Positions 23,370 through 33,786 of a stretch of DNA of 64,000 nt are shown in pieces. Under the pieces are notes generated by a model. It made no database searches and was not told the DNA's origin. It saw only the letters and a program-made list of their open reading frames with translations. Positions within the stretch are counted from its first letter, which is position 1. Each line of letters opens with the position of its first letter. The stretch comes from Hymenobacter mellowenesis (lineage in GTDB: Bacteria; Bacteroidota; Bacteroidia; Cytophagales; Hymenobacteraceae), in assembly GCF_030581005.1 (NCBI RefSeq), contig NZ_JAUQSX010000019.1:1-64000 (forward strand), in the 5' to 3' direction. A program made the position numbers and the translations under genes.

Positions 23370-26300
23370 CTAGAAATCGTAGCCCAGCGTGAAGTAGAAT
23401 TTCGGGCCTTTGGTCACGTAGTCTTCCTGGCCCCAGGCCACGTCCATTTTGCCATAGAAGCCGAGCAGCGTGGTGCGGGCGCCCACGCCGTAGCCAATGA
23501 GCATGGGGTTGCGGAAGTTGACCACCGTGGCCGAGAAGTAGTTGCCCTGCGGGCTCACGTTCACGGTGTTGGCCGAGTTGTCTACGCCGAACGGGTTAGT
23601 GCCGGAGTAGGCCGTGCCCGCATCGGCAAAGCCAGTGAGCTGCAGGTTGCGGAAGAAGCCCGAGTAGATGGGGCGGCGTGCGAAATACTGCACAATGGGG
23701 ATGCGCAGCTCGCTGTTGAACAGCACGTAGCGCGGGCCGCTGCGGGCGCTGTAGTTGAAGCCGCGCAGGTTGGTCACGAAATCCTGGTTGAGCACCTGGT
23801 CGGGGGCCGAGTAGTTGGGCAGGAACCGGGCTTCGGTGTAGTCGGCGTTAATCAGCCAATTGTCCATGCCGCCGATGCGGAATACCTGGTCCCGCGGTCC
23901 AAAGAACTGCCCGTAGCTGGCCCGGTTGGCCCAGATGATGGAGCGGCTGATTTTCTGGTAATGCCGCAAATCAATCACAAACTTGCTGAAGCTGAGACTC
24001 TTGTCGCCCAAGCTGTTCAGGCTCAGCAGGCTGGCTTTCAGGCGGGTGCCCACCACCATATTCACGCCGGTATTGATGCTGTTGTCGAATACGACTTCGC
24101 CGTTGTAGCCGATGTAGTTGGTGGACTGGTCGTTTTCGGTCGATACATCGCCCAACTGCGTGCTCGAGATGTTCACGAAGCGGGGGCCGCCGCGCACGCT
24201 CAGGTTGTGCGTGAGCGGGTAGGCGATGGTGGGGGCTACTTCGTGGCGGCCGTAGCGGTAGTTATAGGAGCCAATGCCGAAGAAATAAGCCTGCTTCTGG
24301 TAGGCCACGCCCCAGTCGTAGCGCTTGGTCAGGTTGGTGTAGCCCACCCGAATGTTGCTGGTGCGCAGGTCGAACAAACCAAAGATGCTGGCATCGATGC
24401 GCTGGTTTTCCAGCACGTCGGTCAGCGATGCCTTGAACTGCAGACCCAGGCCCAGCAGCGGGTCCATATACAGCGCCGTCGATACGTTGTCGGCCATGAA
24501 GCGGGTGTCGTACTTAAACGGCCCGCTCAAGGGCGTGTCGAGTTGGGCTTGCGCCACCGCCGCTGCCGCCGTTGAGGCAGCAGTAGGCGTCAGGCGCCGC
24601 CGTTTGACGGCTGCGGCCTGGGCCGGCTCGTCTTCTTCAAACTGGTAGTCGCTGGTATTCACCTGGCTGGTCGACTTCGTTTTGGCTGGCGCGTTAGCCG
24701 GCGCGGTGGCCGAGTCGGACGCGGTGGCCGCGACAGGAGTAGGCGCCGGCGCCGGGGCGGGCTTGGGCGGGGCCACCGTGCGCGGCGGAGCCGACCGGTC
24801 TTCCAGAGTCTGTTGGCGGGCCGTTTTGGTGAGGGCCAGGGCCGTAGCGGGCAGCGGGTATTCGGGGTAGAGATAGAGAATGTCGCGCGACTGCGTAGGC
24901 GCTACAAACACCAGCGCTTTTGTGATGGCGCTGTAGTCAAAATCCTGCGTGTTGGGCAGCCAGTTGGTGAGAATGCCGCGCTGCTTGGTGCTGAGCGAGT
25001 AGCGGTAGATGGCCCGCACGCCACTTTCCTCGCCCAGATACAGAATCTCGTCGTTTGAAATAGCGCGGGGCCGCGTCTCGTTCGAAATCGTGCTCACCAG
25101 CGTTTCCACTGGGATTTCTCGGCCGTCGAGGTGGTATTCAAACAGGTCGTAGTTGTTCACCACGTTCTGGAAGGCGGCCGGCCGGGCCCGCCCGGCCGAG
25201 TCCAAATAGCGGTTCGAGCTAAACACGATGCCCTGGCCGTTGGGCAGGAACACCGGCTGCACGTCGTCGAACAAGTCGTTGGTGAGCTGCTCGGCCTGGC
25301 GGCTGCCGGCACGTAAGAGGTAGATGTCGTTCTGCCCGTTGCGCACGGCACTAAAGGCCAAGGCCTTGCCATCGGGCGAATAGCTCATGCTCAGAATCTG
25401 GTCGTAGGGCTCGAACAGCGACGCGGGCCGCGAGAAGCGAATGGCTTCGGTCACGCGGCGCACCAGGCCGCGGCCATCGGCGTCGCGCAGGCGCAGGGTC
25501 ATTTTGCCCCGGCTCATTTCGGCCACCGCCACCTGCGAGTTGCCGCGCCAGGCCAGCACCGGCAGACGGGTTTCAATCTGCTGGTCGGGGGTTTTGTAGC
25601 CGCCGCGGCTCAGGGTGCGGCGGTGCGAGCCGTCGCGGTTCATCACCATCACGCGGTAGCGGCCCTGCTCGTTCTGGGCATAAGCCACCAGCTGGCCGTT
25701 GGGGCTCACGATGGGCTGCGAGAATACATCGGCGTGGCGGTTGCGGCCGCCCAGCCGGAACTTCTTGTCGGGCTCCACCAATGTAGCAACCTGGGCGCCG
25801 TTCTGGTCGCGGTAGTACGTCAGCCAGTCCTTCAAAAACACCTTAAACGGCACGTTCAGCGAAGAACTGATGCCCACCTCAATGTCGCGCGTAATGCGCG
25901 TGAGGTTCAGAATGTTCTGGATGGTGGTGTAGCCGTAGCGCTCGGCCACATAGTTCCAGATGCTCTGGCCGGCCAGCGTGGAGTTGCGCAGGAAAAACGG
26001 CGCCGTGCGGTTGCCGGTGGGGTACTGCTTGGTCATGTCGCGCATGTAGCCGTCCATGTCCACGCTCCAGCCCTCGGCCGCGTAGGCCGACGCGCCCCCG
26101 ATAAACCAGTCGGGCAGCTGCAGCAGGTAGCTGCTTTGCAGCACCTCCTTGAGGGAGCCGCCGTACATCATATCATTGAGCAGCACCTGGGTTATCTGGG
26201 TGCTCAGCTCGCGCTTGAAGTCGGTTTCCTGGCCTTGAAAAGCAATTTGCACCTTGCTCATGCGGGCCAACGGGGTTTCGCCGCCGTTGATTTGCTGCAG

Positions 26301-26642
26301 GGTAGCGGTGAGGCCAATGTTGCTCTGCCGCAGGTCGCCCACCGAGTTATAGAACAGCAGCGTGGTCTTCGAGTAGGGGTAGTAGCCGATGAGCGCCGTG
26401 ATGCGCTGCAGCTCCTTTTCGGCGTACTCGGCGGCGCGGCGGGCGCTGGCCTCGCCGCCTTCGTAGTACATCACGTTGAAGTTCTGGGTGCTGAGCTGCT
26501 GCCAGTTGAAGGGCTTGTACTGGATGCGCACTCGCCCAAACGGCTCCTGCGCCGTCTGGGCCCGGGCCGCGGGGGAGTAGAGGAGGGGCAGCAGCAGCGC
26601 CAGAACGCCCAGCGTGCGCTTGGTGGATAATGGAATGGTCAT
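23370..26642 (-). CDS. beta-propeller/outer-membrane barrel protein with degenerate peptidase-like domain
   Basis: A 1090-residue protein in three parts. After a signal peptide (ending ARAQ) residues about 30-270 resemble peptidase MA domains (LPDWFIGGASAYAAEGW), but no HExxH is visible where the zinc motif is expected (ITQVLLNDMMYGG). Residues about 290-610 carry TolB/PD40-like propeller repeats (MSYSPDGKALAFSAVRNG, PVFLPNGQGIVFSSNR). A Pro/Ala-rich linker (about 620-690) leads to a BamA-like outer-membrane barrel (about 730-1090) ending in Phe (FTLGYDF). It is probably an outer-membrane protein with a periplasmic scaffold; the substrate is unknown. The ATG at 26642 starts the signal peptide. 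Confidence 0.85.
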   Translation of the reverse strand: MTIPLSTKRTLGVLALLLPLLYSPAARAQTAQEPFGRVRIQYKPFNWQQLSTQNFNVMYYEGGEASARRAAEYAEKELQRITALIGYYPYSKTTLLFYNSVGDLRQSNIGLTATLQQINGGETPLARMSKVQIAFQGQETDFKRELSTQITQVLLNDMMYGGSLKEVLQSSYLLQLPDWFIGGASAYAAEGWSVDMDGYMRDMTKQYPTGNRTAPFFLRNSTLAGQSIWNYVAERYGYTTIQNILNLTRITRDIEVGISSSLNVPFKVFLKDWLTYYRDQNGAQVATLVEPDKKFRLGGRNRHADVFSQPIVSPNGQLVAYAQNEQGRYRVMVMNRDGSHRRTLSRGGYKTPDQQIETRLPVLAWRGNSQVAVAEMSRGKMTLRLRDADGRGLVRRVTEAIRFSRPASLFEPYDQILSMSYSPDGKALAFSAVRNGQNDIYLLRAGSRQAEQLTNDLFDDVQPVFLPNGQGIVFSSNRYLDSAGRARPAAFQNVVNNYDLFEYHLDGREIPVETLVSTISNETRPRAISNDEILYLGEESGVRAIYRYSLSTKQRGILTNWLPNTQDFDYSAITKALVFVAPTQSRDILYLYPEYPLPATALALTKTARQQTLEDRSAPPRTVAPPKPAPAPAPTPVAATASDSATAPANAPAKTKSTSQVNTSDYQFEEDEPAQAAAVKRRRLTPTAASTAAAAVAQAQLDTPLSGPFKYDTRFMADNVSTALYMDPLLGLGLQFKASLTDVLENQRIDASIFGLFDLRTSNIRVGYTNLTKRYDWGVAYQKQAYFFGIGSYNYRYGRHEVAPTIAYPLTHNLSVRGGPRFVNISSTQLGDVSTENDQSTNYIGYNGEVVFDNSINTGVNMVVGTRLKASLLSLNSLGDKSLSFSKFVIDLRHYQKISRSIIWANRASYGQFFGPRDQVFRIGGMDNWLINADYTEARFLPNYSAPDQVLNQDFVTNLRGFNYSARSGPRYVLFNSELRIPIVQYFARRPIYSGFFRNLQLTGFADAGTAYSGTNPFGVDNSANTVNVSPQGNYFSATVVNFRNPMLIGYGVGARTTLLGFYGKMDVAWGQEDYVTKGPKFYFTLGYDF

Positions 26643-26826
26643 AGCAAAGGCAACGAGCAAGGGCGGGTTTTAGTCCGCGGTAACGCTTAGAAGTTCGCGG
26701 AGCCGGCGAAAGGTTCCGCCCGACGGGCTGGACGGTTGGGTCCGTTGAAGTAAAGGCATTTAGCGCGAAATTGTTCCCATCCGCCGCCCCGAATGTCGGC
26801 ATCTTTCGCCCGGCCCCCAATACTAC

Positions 26827-27903
26827 TCAAATTACGCCAACCGGCCGCAGGGCGTTGTAGCGCTGCAGGCTGGCATCGGGCCATATTTCGGCTCCGCTTT
26901 CCAGCCAATCGGCCAGCAGCGTGGCCAAGCGCGGGGCCAGCATCACGCCCTTCGAGCCGTAGCCGCCGCAGAAGCTTAACGAAGGCACCGTGGGGTGCGG
27001 CCCCAGCAGCGGCCGGCGGTCGCGCACGGCGGGCCGCACGCCCGCCCGCTGCCCCGCCACCACAAACGGCAGGTCGGTGACGACGGTGAGGCGGGCCGCT
27101 AGCTCCTCGCGGGCCACGGCCGTGATGCCCTCGGCAAACGGCGGCCAGCGGTAGGTGGCCCCCACGCGAAAGCGCCCCGCGCCCATGGGCACCACGTAGG
27201 CACCCCGGTTGAGCACCTGCGCCTCGTCCAGCCCGGCGCATTCCACGTCCAGCACCTCGCCCTGGTTGGGCGTAAGGGGCAGCCAGCTGAAATGCGGGTT
27301 GCGCACCGCCGCCGCGCCTTCGCAGCAAATGACGTGGCGGGCGCGCACCCGGCCGGCGTAGGTGGCGCCGTCGACGTCGGTTTCTACTTTATTCCAATCG
27401 AAGGCTTCGGCCCGCAGCCAGCCGTCGCGGGTGCCTTCGGCGGCAAGGGCAGCCAGCAGCTCGCGCACGGCCACGTGGCCCCCGCCGCGCAGCCAGGCCC
27501 CGCCAAAGGGCGCGTGCACGCCGGGCAGGCCAGGGTCGGTGGTAGTGAGTTCGGCCACGAAGCCGTCCCAGGGTTGGTCGGCGCTGCGGGCCAGCACGGC
27601 GTTCTGCTCCTCCACGGAGCCGAAGAGCTTGAAAATCGGGGTTGCGTGGAAAAAGCGTTGGTTGTAGCGCTGCTCCAGCTCGCGGTAGAAGGCGCCGGCA
27701 AAGGGCAGCAGCTCGGCTGCGCGCCACGTGAGGGCGAAGCGCTTGCCGGCCACCGGGTTCATCAGCCCCGCCGCCACGTTGGAGGCCGAGTTGGCTTGGC
27801 CGGGGTCGAATACGAGCACGCGGTGGCCCCGCTCGCGCAGCACATACGCCAGCGTAGCGCCCGCAATGCCGTGGCCCACTACCAGAAAATCATAGTCCGT
27901 CAT
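26827..27903 (-). CDS. FAD-dependent oxidoreductase (DAO family)
   Basis: A 358-residue flavoprotein of the D-amino-acid-oxidase/glycine-oxidase type. The dinucleotide-binding motif is DFLVVGHGIAGATLA (residues 4-18) with the ribose-binding acid in VLVFDPG. The substrate domain follows, then RAGVRPAVRDRRPLLG and FCGGYGSKGVMLAP, which close the FAD site. The reaction is probably oxidation of an amine or amino acid, but the substrate cannot be told. The ATG at 27903 leaves three residues before the first strand. It is a single gene followed upstream by repeat copy 3. Confidence 0.85.
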   Translation of the reverse strand: MTDYDFLVVGHGIAGATLAYVLRERGHRVLVFDPGQANSASNVAAGLMNPVAGKRFALTWRAAELLPFAGAFYRELEQRYNQRFFHATPIFKLFGSVEEQNAVLARSADQPWDGFVAELTTTDPGLPGVHAPFGGAWLRGGGHVAVRELLAALAAEGTRDGWLRAEAFDWNKVETDVDGATYAGRVRARHVICCEGAAAVRNPHFSWLPLTPNQGEVLDVECAGLDEAQVLNRGAYVVPMGAGRFRVGATYRWPPFAEGITAVAREELAARLTVVTDLPFVVAGQRAGVRPAVRDRRPLLGPHPTVPSLSFCGGYGSKGVMLAPRLATLLADWLESGAEIWPDASLQRYNALRPVGVI

Positions 27904-27950
27904 GGCCGGCAAGGTAAGGATGCGGGGCCTAATGCAAAATTGAGCGAATC

Positions 27951-28054
27951 GTCTTCTGTCATCCTGAGCGCACCGAAGGACCTTATTACAGTTGCTCTAT
28001 GCAAGTCGTTCTGACGTAATAAGCTCCTTCGGTGCGCTCAGGATGACAGAAGAC
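27951..28054. repeat. family A palindromic repeat, copy 3
   Basis: Perfect 30-bp arms, 27951-27980 and 28025-28054, of the variant CATCCTGAGCGCACCGAAGG. The inner part holds TTATTAC / GTAATAA. It lies between two divergent genes. Confidence 0.95.
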
Positions 28055-28122
28055 GTTCCTTCCAATTTCTCATTCCGCGCAGCGCCGTACCTTTCCGCAC
28101 TGCTTATAATCTCCTCCTTTAT

Positions 28123-28764
28123 ATGACCGTTGCCGGCTTTGCCTTCAATCCATTCTCCGAAAACACCTACCTGCTGATTGACGACGCCACCCGGCAGTGC
28201 GCCATCGTGGATGCCGGCTGCTACACCGCTGCCGAGCAGCAGGCGCTACGCAGCTACATCGAAACCAACCAGTTGCAGGTAGTGCTGTTGCTCAACACCC
28301 ACTCCCACATCGACCACGTCCTCGGCGCCCAGTTCGTGCTCGATACCTGGCCCGGCACGCCGTTTCTGGTGCACCGCCTCGATGTGCCCACCCTGCGCGC
28401 CGTGTCGACTTACGCCGCCAACTACGGCTTCCCGCAGTACCGGCCGGCCGAACCCACCGGCGAGCTGGTAGCTGGCCAGCCCGTGCGCTTCGGCGAAACC
28501 GAGCTGGAAGTGCGTTTCGCGCCGGGCCACGCGCCGGGCCATGTGGTGTTCTACCACGCGCCCACGGCCACCCTCATGGCCGGCGATGTGCTGTTTCAGC
28601 ACAGCATCGGGCGCACCGACCTGCCGGGCGGCAACCACGCCGAGCTGCTCCACAGCATCGAAACCGAGCTCCTGACCCTGCCCGACGACACGGTGGTGTA
28701 CCCCGGCCACGGCCCCGCCACCACCATCGGCGAGGAGCGCCGCCACAACCCGTTTCTCATTTAA
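28123..28764 (+). CDS. MBL-fold metallo-hydrolase (glyoxalase II-like)
   Basis: A 213-residue metallo-beta-lactamase-fold hydrolase. The metal motif is THSHIDH (about residues 65-71), followed by APGHAPGH, a metal Asp in MAGDVLF and a last His in YPGHGPAT. This is the YcbL/glyoxalase-II-like group, which hydrolyses thioesters such as S-lactoylglutathione. The start at 28123 gives MTVAGFAFNPFSENTY, the usual N-terminus. It is 116 bp upstream of pssA on the same strand, the gap being AT-rich. Confidence 0.9.
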   Translation: MTVAGFAFNPFSENTYLLIDDATRQCAIVDAGCYTAAEQQALRSYIETNQLQVVLLLNTHSHIDHVLGAQFVLDTWPGTPFLVHRLDVPTLRAVSTYAANYGFPQYRPAEPTGELVAGQPVRFGETELEVRFAPGHAPGHVVFYHAPTATLMAGDVLFQHSIGRTDLPGGNHAELLHSIETELLTLPDDTVVYPGHGPATTIGEERRHNPFLI

Positions 28765-28880
28765 CAATTAACATTTATCATTTAACAGACCATCGGCCCC
28801 GAACCTGCGTTGGCTGATTGCTGCTAAATGAGCTTGTTGGAAAGTCGAGAATTGTTAAATGTTAATTGAATAACTGTTAA

Positions 28881-29609
28881 ATGAAAAGACACCTGCCCAA
28901 CGCCATTACCTGCCTCAACCTGCTGTGCGGCTGTCTGGCGCTTACCTATATTTTCGCCGGTCAGCTGGAAACGGGGGCTTGGTTTGTAGCCGCCGCCGCC
29001 GCCGCCGACTTTGCCGACGGGCTGGTGGCCCGGGCCCTGCGTGTGTCGTCGGCTATTGGCAAAGACCTAGACTCATTGGCTGACATGGTGTCGTTTGGCG
29101 TGGTGCCGGGCGCTATTCTTTTCCATCTGCTCTACAAATCCATGATTTCGCCCGAGCCAGGCCTCCACAACCTGGTAGGTTGGGCCGGATATGTGCCTTA
29201 CGTGGGCTTTCTGGTCACCATCTTCTCGGCCTTGCGGCTGGCCAAGTTTAACAACGACACCCGCCAGACCAATTCCTTCATTGGCCTGCCCACCCCGGCG
29301 TGCACGCTGGTGGTGGCCTCGCTGCCGCTCATCCTGGCCCACGACCAATTCGGGCTGCGCAGCGTGGTGCTGAATCCGTTGGTGCTTGTGGGCATGGCCG
29401 TGCTGCTTTCGGGCCTGCTGGTGGCCGAGCTGCCGTTGTTTGCCCTCAAGTTCAAGACCCTGCGCTGGGGCGATAACCGGCGCCGGTTCATCTTTTTATT
29501 GCTGACGGCAGGATTATTGCTGATGCTGGGCGCGGCAGCCGTGCCGCTGGTGGTGCTGCTCTATGTGCTATTGTCGGTGCCGAAGTCGGCGGCCCGTAGC
29601 GGGGCGTAG
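28881..29609 (+). CDS. pssA: CDP-diacylglycerol-serine O-phosphatidyltransferase
   Basis: A 242-residue membrane enzyme that makes phosphatidylserine, precursor of phosphatidylethanolamine. The CDP-alcohol phosphotransferase motif is complete: Asp46-Gly47-x2-Ala50-Arg51-x8-Gly60-x3-Asp64-x3-Asp68. Six to eight hydrophobic helices follow. The 116-bp AT-rich leader (28765-28880) contains several AACATTTAAC-like words, probably promoter or low-complexity sequence. No psd gene is adjacent. Confidence 0.93.
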   Translation: MKRHLPNAITCLNLLCGCLALTYIFAGQLETGAWFVAAAAAADFADGLVARALRVSSAIGKDLDSLADMVSFGVVPGAILFHLLYKSMISPEPGLHNLVGWAGYVPYVGFLVTIFSALRLAKFNNDTRQTNSFIGLPTPACTLVVASLPLILAHDQFGLRSVVLNPLVLVGMAVLLSGLLVAELPLFALKFKTLRWGDNRRRFIFLLLTAGLLLMLGAAAVPLVVLLYVLLSVPKSAARSGA

Positions 29610-29741
29610 CGCCAAGGGCAATAAATAGACTATTTGATTGTTATGATAGCACTGGCGGGTGAACCGGAAGCCCGGCCGTGCTGTTGCCGGGCGAGGGTTC
29701 GGTCGGCCATCAAAAGGTACTAGTGTTTTAACAGAGCGTAT

Positions 29742-32700
29742 ATGCGTCTTTTTCTTCTCTTTGTTGCAGTTGCGGGGTTGATGACAGGAGCGGCGGCCCC
29801 GGCGCGCGCCCAGTCAGGCGCACTCACCACCACCCACGGCACCATTAGCTGGAGCGGCTATGCCGAAGTGCCAAGCCGCAGCGTGCGCAAGCAGAAGGTG
29901 CCCACCTTCAGCGAAGCCAATATGGGCCTGGACGAGCAGGTGGGCTGGTACACGCTGCGCCTGACGGGCGGGGCCGTGAGCCAGGGCGAGCTGCTGAACC
30001 TGGTGTACGAGCCCTTTTCGGCCGCCGACGCCAAGCTGTTCGACGTGAGCAAGCTGCCCGCTGGCCCCGACCCGCGCCTGTCTTCCGGCACCGAAATGAA
30101 GCTCGTGGTGACGCGCTTGAGCTTGCGCCCCGCCCGCCGCAACCCCCAAACCGGCCAGCCCGAGCGCCTGGTGTCGTTCGACTACCAGTATGCGGTGGAT
30201 AGCAAAAGCAGCGCGGCCAACCGCAGCACCGGTTTTCATACCTATGCCAGCCATTCGGTGCTGCAAACCGGCGATTGGTACAAAATAGGCGTGCCCGAAA
30301 GCGGCATCTACAAGCTCGACAAAGCCATGCTGGCCGACATGGGCCTGGACACGCAGACGCTCAACACCAACAACCTGCACCTCTACGGCAACTCGATGGG
30401 GATTTTGCCCCAAGCCAGCGCCGTGCGGCGCCCCGACGACCTGGCAGAAAATAGAATCATGCTCGTCAACGACAACGGAAACGGCAGGCTCGACGATGGG
30501 GAGTTTTTTCTATTTTACTCGCCGGGTCCGCACACCTGGCAGGCGCAGGACGGTGTGTTTCGGCACCGCAACAACATCTATACCGACACCACCTACTACT
30601 TCGTGAAGGTGGACAATACACCCGGCCAGCGCGTGGCCCCGGCCACTCCGCCGGCGGCCGGCGCTACGCCCGCCAGCATCACCACGTTCATGCACCGCGA
30701 CTTTCACGAGCGCGACATGGCCAACCTGCTGCGTTCGGGGCGCACCTGGGTAGGCGAGGGCTTCCGGCCCGGCGGCCTGACCCAAACATTTGCCTTCAAC
30801 GCGCCGGATTTGGTGGCCAATGTGCCTGTGAAAGTCGTCAGCTCGCTGGTGGCCAGCAGCAACGTGGTACCCAGCTCTTTCCAGCTGACGCTGAACAACG
30901 CAGCCCTGGGCACACAGCCGATTCGGGAATTGGAGACGCAGGCGTTCACGCCCATTGCCAACAAGGCCACCACCACCTGGTCGCTGGCCCTGCCAAGCCC
31001 CGGCAACGAGCTGCGGGTAGGCCTCACATTCAGCAGCGGCGACGGCGGCGCCAGCGGCTACCTCGACTACTTCGAAATCAATGCCCTGCGCCAGCTGCGC
31101 CTCGTGACCAGCGACGCGCAGCTGGAATTCCGCTCATTGAGCAACCTCGGGCTTGGCAACCTCAACCAGTACACGCTGGCCAACAGCACCGGGGCGGTGG
31201 TGTGGGACGTGACCAACCCGCGCCGGCCGGCTTCTTACGCCCTGAGTAATGGCAGCTTTGTGGCGCCGGCCGATACGCTGCGCGAGTACGTGGCCTTCCT
31301 GCCCAACGGCAACCTGACCAAGAAGCCCCGCAACTTCCGCCGCGTGCCCAACCAGGACCTGCACGCCATCGCGTCGGCCGATTTGATTATCGTGACCTAC
31401 CCGATATTTCTGAACGAGGCCCAGCGCCTGGCCAACCACCGCCGCACCCACGACGGCCTGCAGGCGGTGGTGGTGACCACGCCCCAGATTTACAACGAGT
31501 ACGGCTCGGGCGGGCAGGACGTGACGGCCATCCGCGATTTTGTGAAGCAGCTCTACGACCGGTCGCCGGCCGGCAAGCAGATGGAGTTGCTGCTGTTCGG
31601 CGATGCGTCGTACGACTACAAGTCGGACCCCAGCAACGACAAAGCGTTTGAGCCCGATTGGTGGAAAAACGGGGCTCGCGTACCGTTCCGTAGCAGCGCC
31701 GATTACGATAACTTCAACCAGAATTACGTCCCTACCTACGAGTCGCGGGAGTCGTTTGCGCCCTTCTACGGCGGGGTGAGCTACGCTTCGGACGACTACT
31801 ACGCCCTGCTCGACGATGACGAGGGCGAATGGTTTGAAGGCAATAGCAGCGAGCTGCTGGACCTGGGTGTGGGCCGCCTGCCGGTGCGCCTTCCCCAGGG
31901 CACATCAGCCGATGTGACCCTGCAGGCCCGGCAAGTAGTCGACAAGATTATTTCCTACGACTCGCCGCAGTCGTACGGCAAGTGGCGCAACCGCATCACG
32001 CTGGTGTCGGACGATGGCGAAGGCGACCTGTTTGTGGGGGGCGGCTCAGAAATCGTGGCCAACAGCCTGAAGGCGGACTACCCGGTCTACAACGTGCACA
32101 AGGTCTACCTCGACCTCTACCCGCAGGTGGCCCTCTCGGCCGGCCAACGCTCGCCCGATGCCGAGCGGGCCATCGACCAGTCGGTTGAGCAGGGCTCGCT
32201 GATTGTGAACTACCTGGGCCACGGCGGCCCCAAGGGCTGGGCCGACGAGCAGATTCTGACTAACGCCTCGGTGCTAGCCCTGCGCAACCCCAACAACTTC
32301 ACGTTCTTCACCACGGGCACCTGCGATTTCAGCTATTTCGACAACCCCGACTTCACCTCGGCCGGCGAGCAGGCCCTGACCGATAACGTCACGGGCGGCG
32401 CCATTGGCCTGTTCACCACCACCCGCGTGGTCGACGCCGGCCAGAACGCCGGCCTGAACCAGGCCTACTTCAACCGCGTGCTGCAGCCCGTCAACGGCAA
32501 GGTGCCCAGCATTGGCACCATCGTGATGAGGAGCAAGAACGACTACCACGGCGCGGGCCCGGCCTACGACCTCAACAGCCGCAACTACACCCTGCTAGCC
32601 GACCCCAGCATGACGCTGGCCTATCCCCAGCAAACGGTGGTGATAGATAATATCGAGCGGAACGTTAGAGGCCAGTGGCAGCCGGCCGATACTATGCAGG

Positions 32701-33737
32701 CGCTGGCCCGTGTGCGGTTGCACGGCAAAGTGCTGAACAACAACGCGCTGAATACGGCATTCACGGGCCGGGCGCAAGTGACGATTTACGACAAACCCAC
32801 CACGGTGATGACCCTCGGCGACGAGCAGGGCACGTATGCGGCCGATGCACCGCGGCCGGTGGTGATTCAGGAAAGCGTGATTTACAGCGGCCAGGCCAAC
32901 GTGACGAACGGCGAGTTCAACCTCTCGTTTGTGGTGCCCAAAGACATCAACTACAACGTGGGCCTGGGCAAAGTGAGTCTCTATGCTTCCGACGCCACCC
33001 GCCGCATAGATGCCCACGGCTACCAGCTGAAGCGTGTGGGTGGTGCCGATAGCACCGCGGTGCTCGATACCACCCCGCCCGAAATCAAGCTGTATATGGA
33101 CAGCGAGTCGTTTGCCTTCGGCGGCCTCACGGGCCCCAACACCACGCTGCTGGCTTTTTTGAGCGACTCAAGTGGCATTAACACCACCGGTTCCGGCATT
33201 GGCCACGACATCACGGCCACCGTCGACAACGATGTGAGCCGGCAGTTGGTGCTAAACGACAGCTACGTGTCCAACGTGGGCGATTTCCGCTCGGGCAAGG
33301 TCAATAACCTGTTCAAAGGGCTGGCCACCGGTCCGCACTCGTTGCGCCTCAAGGCCTGGGATACCTACAACAACTCGGCCGAGAAGGAAATTGAGTTTGT
33401 GGTAGCCACCAACGAGAAGTTGGCCCTCGACCACGTGCTGAACTACCCCAATCCGTTTGCCAACGCTACTACGTTCTTATTCGACCACAACCAAGCTGGG
33501 GGCGAGTCGGGCATGCTGGACGTGCAGGTGCAGATTTTCACGGTGGCGGGCCGGTTGGTGCGCACGCTCACGGCCTCGGTGCCGAGCACGGAATCGCACC
33601 AGAGCAGCATTACCTGGAACGGCCGCGACGAGTTCAATGACCAACTGGCCCGCGGCGTATACGTTTACCGCCTCAGCGTGCGTTCGGCCACCAACGGCAC
33701 GGCTTCGAAGTACGAAAAACTCGTCATCCTCAATTAA
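29742..33737 (+). CDS. porU: type IX secretion system sortase PorU
   Basis: A 1331-residue outer-membrane-associated sortase that cuts the C-terminal sorting domain from T9SS cargo and attaches the cargo to A-LPS. Residues 1-24 are a signal peptide (ending ARAQ). The peptidase C25 (gingipain) domain spans about 560-950 with His827 (YLGHGGPKGW) and Cys861 (TGTCDFSYFDNP). The C-terminus has a FlgD-like/CTD-like fold (ALDHVLNYPNPFANAT, FTVAGRLVRTL, RGVYVYRL). porV follows 49 bp downstream, the usual pair. It should process the cargo proteins encoded elsewhere in this window. Confidence 0.95.
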   Translation: MRLFLLFVAVAGLMTGAAAPARAQSGALTTTHGTISWSGYAEVPSRSVRKQKVPTFSEANMGLDEQVGWYTLRLTGGAVSQGELLNLVYEPFSAADAKLFDVSKLPAGPDPRLSSGTEMKLVVTRLSLRPARRNPQTGQPERLVSFDYQYAVDSKSSAANRSTGFHTYASHSVLQTGDWYKIGVPESGIYKLDKAMLADMGLDTQTLNTNNLHLYGNSMGILPQASAVRRPDDLAENRIMLVNDNGNGRLDDGEFFLFYSPGPHTWQAQDGVFRHRNNIYTDTTYYFVKVDNTPGQRVAPATPPAAGATPASITTFMHRDFHERDMANLLRSGRTWVGEGFRPGGLTQTFAFNAPDLVANVPVKVVSSLVASSNVVPSSFQLTLNNAALGTQPIRELETQAFTPIANKATTTWSLALPSPGNELRVGLTFSSGDGGASGYLDYFEINALRQLRLVTSDAQLEFRSLSNLGLGNLNQYTLANSTGAVVWDVTNPRRPASYALSNGSFVAPADTLREYVAFLPNGNLTKKPRNFRRVPNQDLHAIASADLIIVTYPIFLNEAQRLANHRRTHDGLQAVVVTTPQIYNEYGSGGQDVTAIRDFVKQLYDRSPAGKQMELLLFGDASYDYKSDPSNDKAFEPDWWKNGARVPFRSSADYDNFNQNYVPTYESRESFAPFYGGVSYASDDYYALLDDDEGEWFEGNSSELLDLGVGRLPVRLPQGTSADVTLQARQVVDKIISYDSPQSYGKWRNRITLVSDDGEGDLFVGGGSEIVANSLKADYPVYNVHKVYLDLYPQVALSAGQRSPDAERAIDQSVEQGSLIVNYLGHGGPKGWADEQILTNASVLALRNPNNFTFFTTGTCDFSYFDNPDFTSAGEQALTDNVTGGAIGLFTTTRVVDAGQNAGLNQAYFNRVLQPVNGKVPSIGTIVMRSKNDYHGAGPAYDLNSRNYTLLADPSMTLAYPQQTVVIDNIERNVRGQWQPADTMQALARVRLHGKVLNNNALNTAFTGRAQVTIYDKPTTVMTLGDEQGTYAADAPRPVVIQESVIYSGQANVTNGEFNLSFVVPKDINYNVGLGKVSLYASDATRRIDAHGYQLKRVGGADSTAVLDTTPPEIKLYMDSESFAFGGLTGPNTTLLAFLSDSSGINTTGSGIGHDITATVDNDVSRQLVLNDSYVSNVGDFRSGKVNNLFKGLATGPHSLRLKAWDTYNNSAEKEIEFVVATNEKLALDHVLNYPNPFANATTFLFDHNQAGGESGMLDVQVQIFTVAGRLVRTLTASVPSTESHQSSITWNGRDEFNDQLARGVYVYRLSVRSATNGTASKYEKLVILN

Positions 33738-33786
33738 TCCGCTTTTATTTGCGCCCGGGCCGCCAATGGCCTTTTCTCCCACCAGT

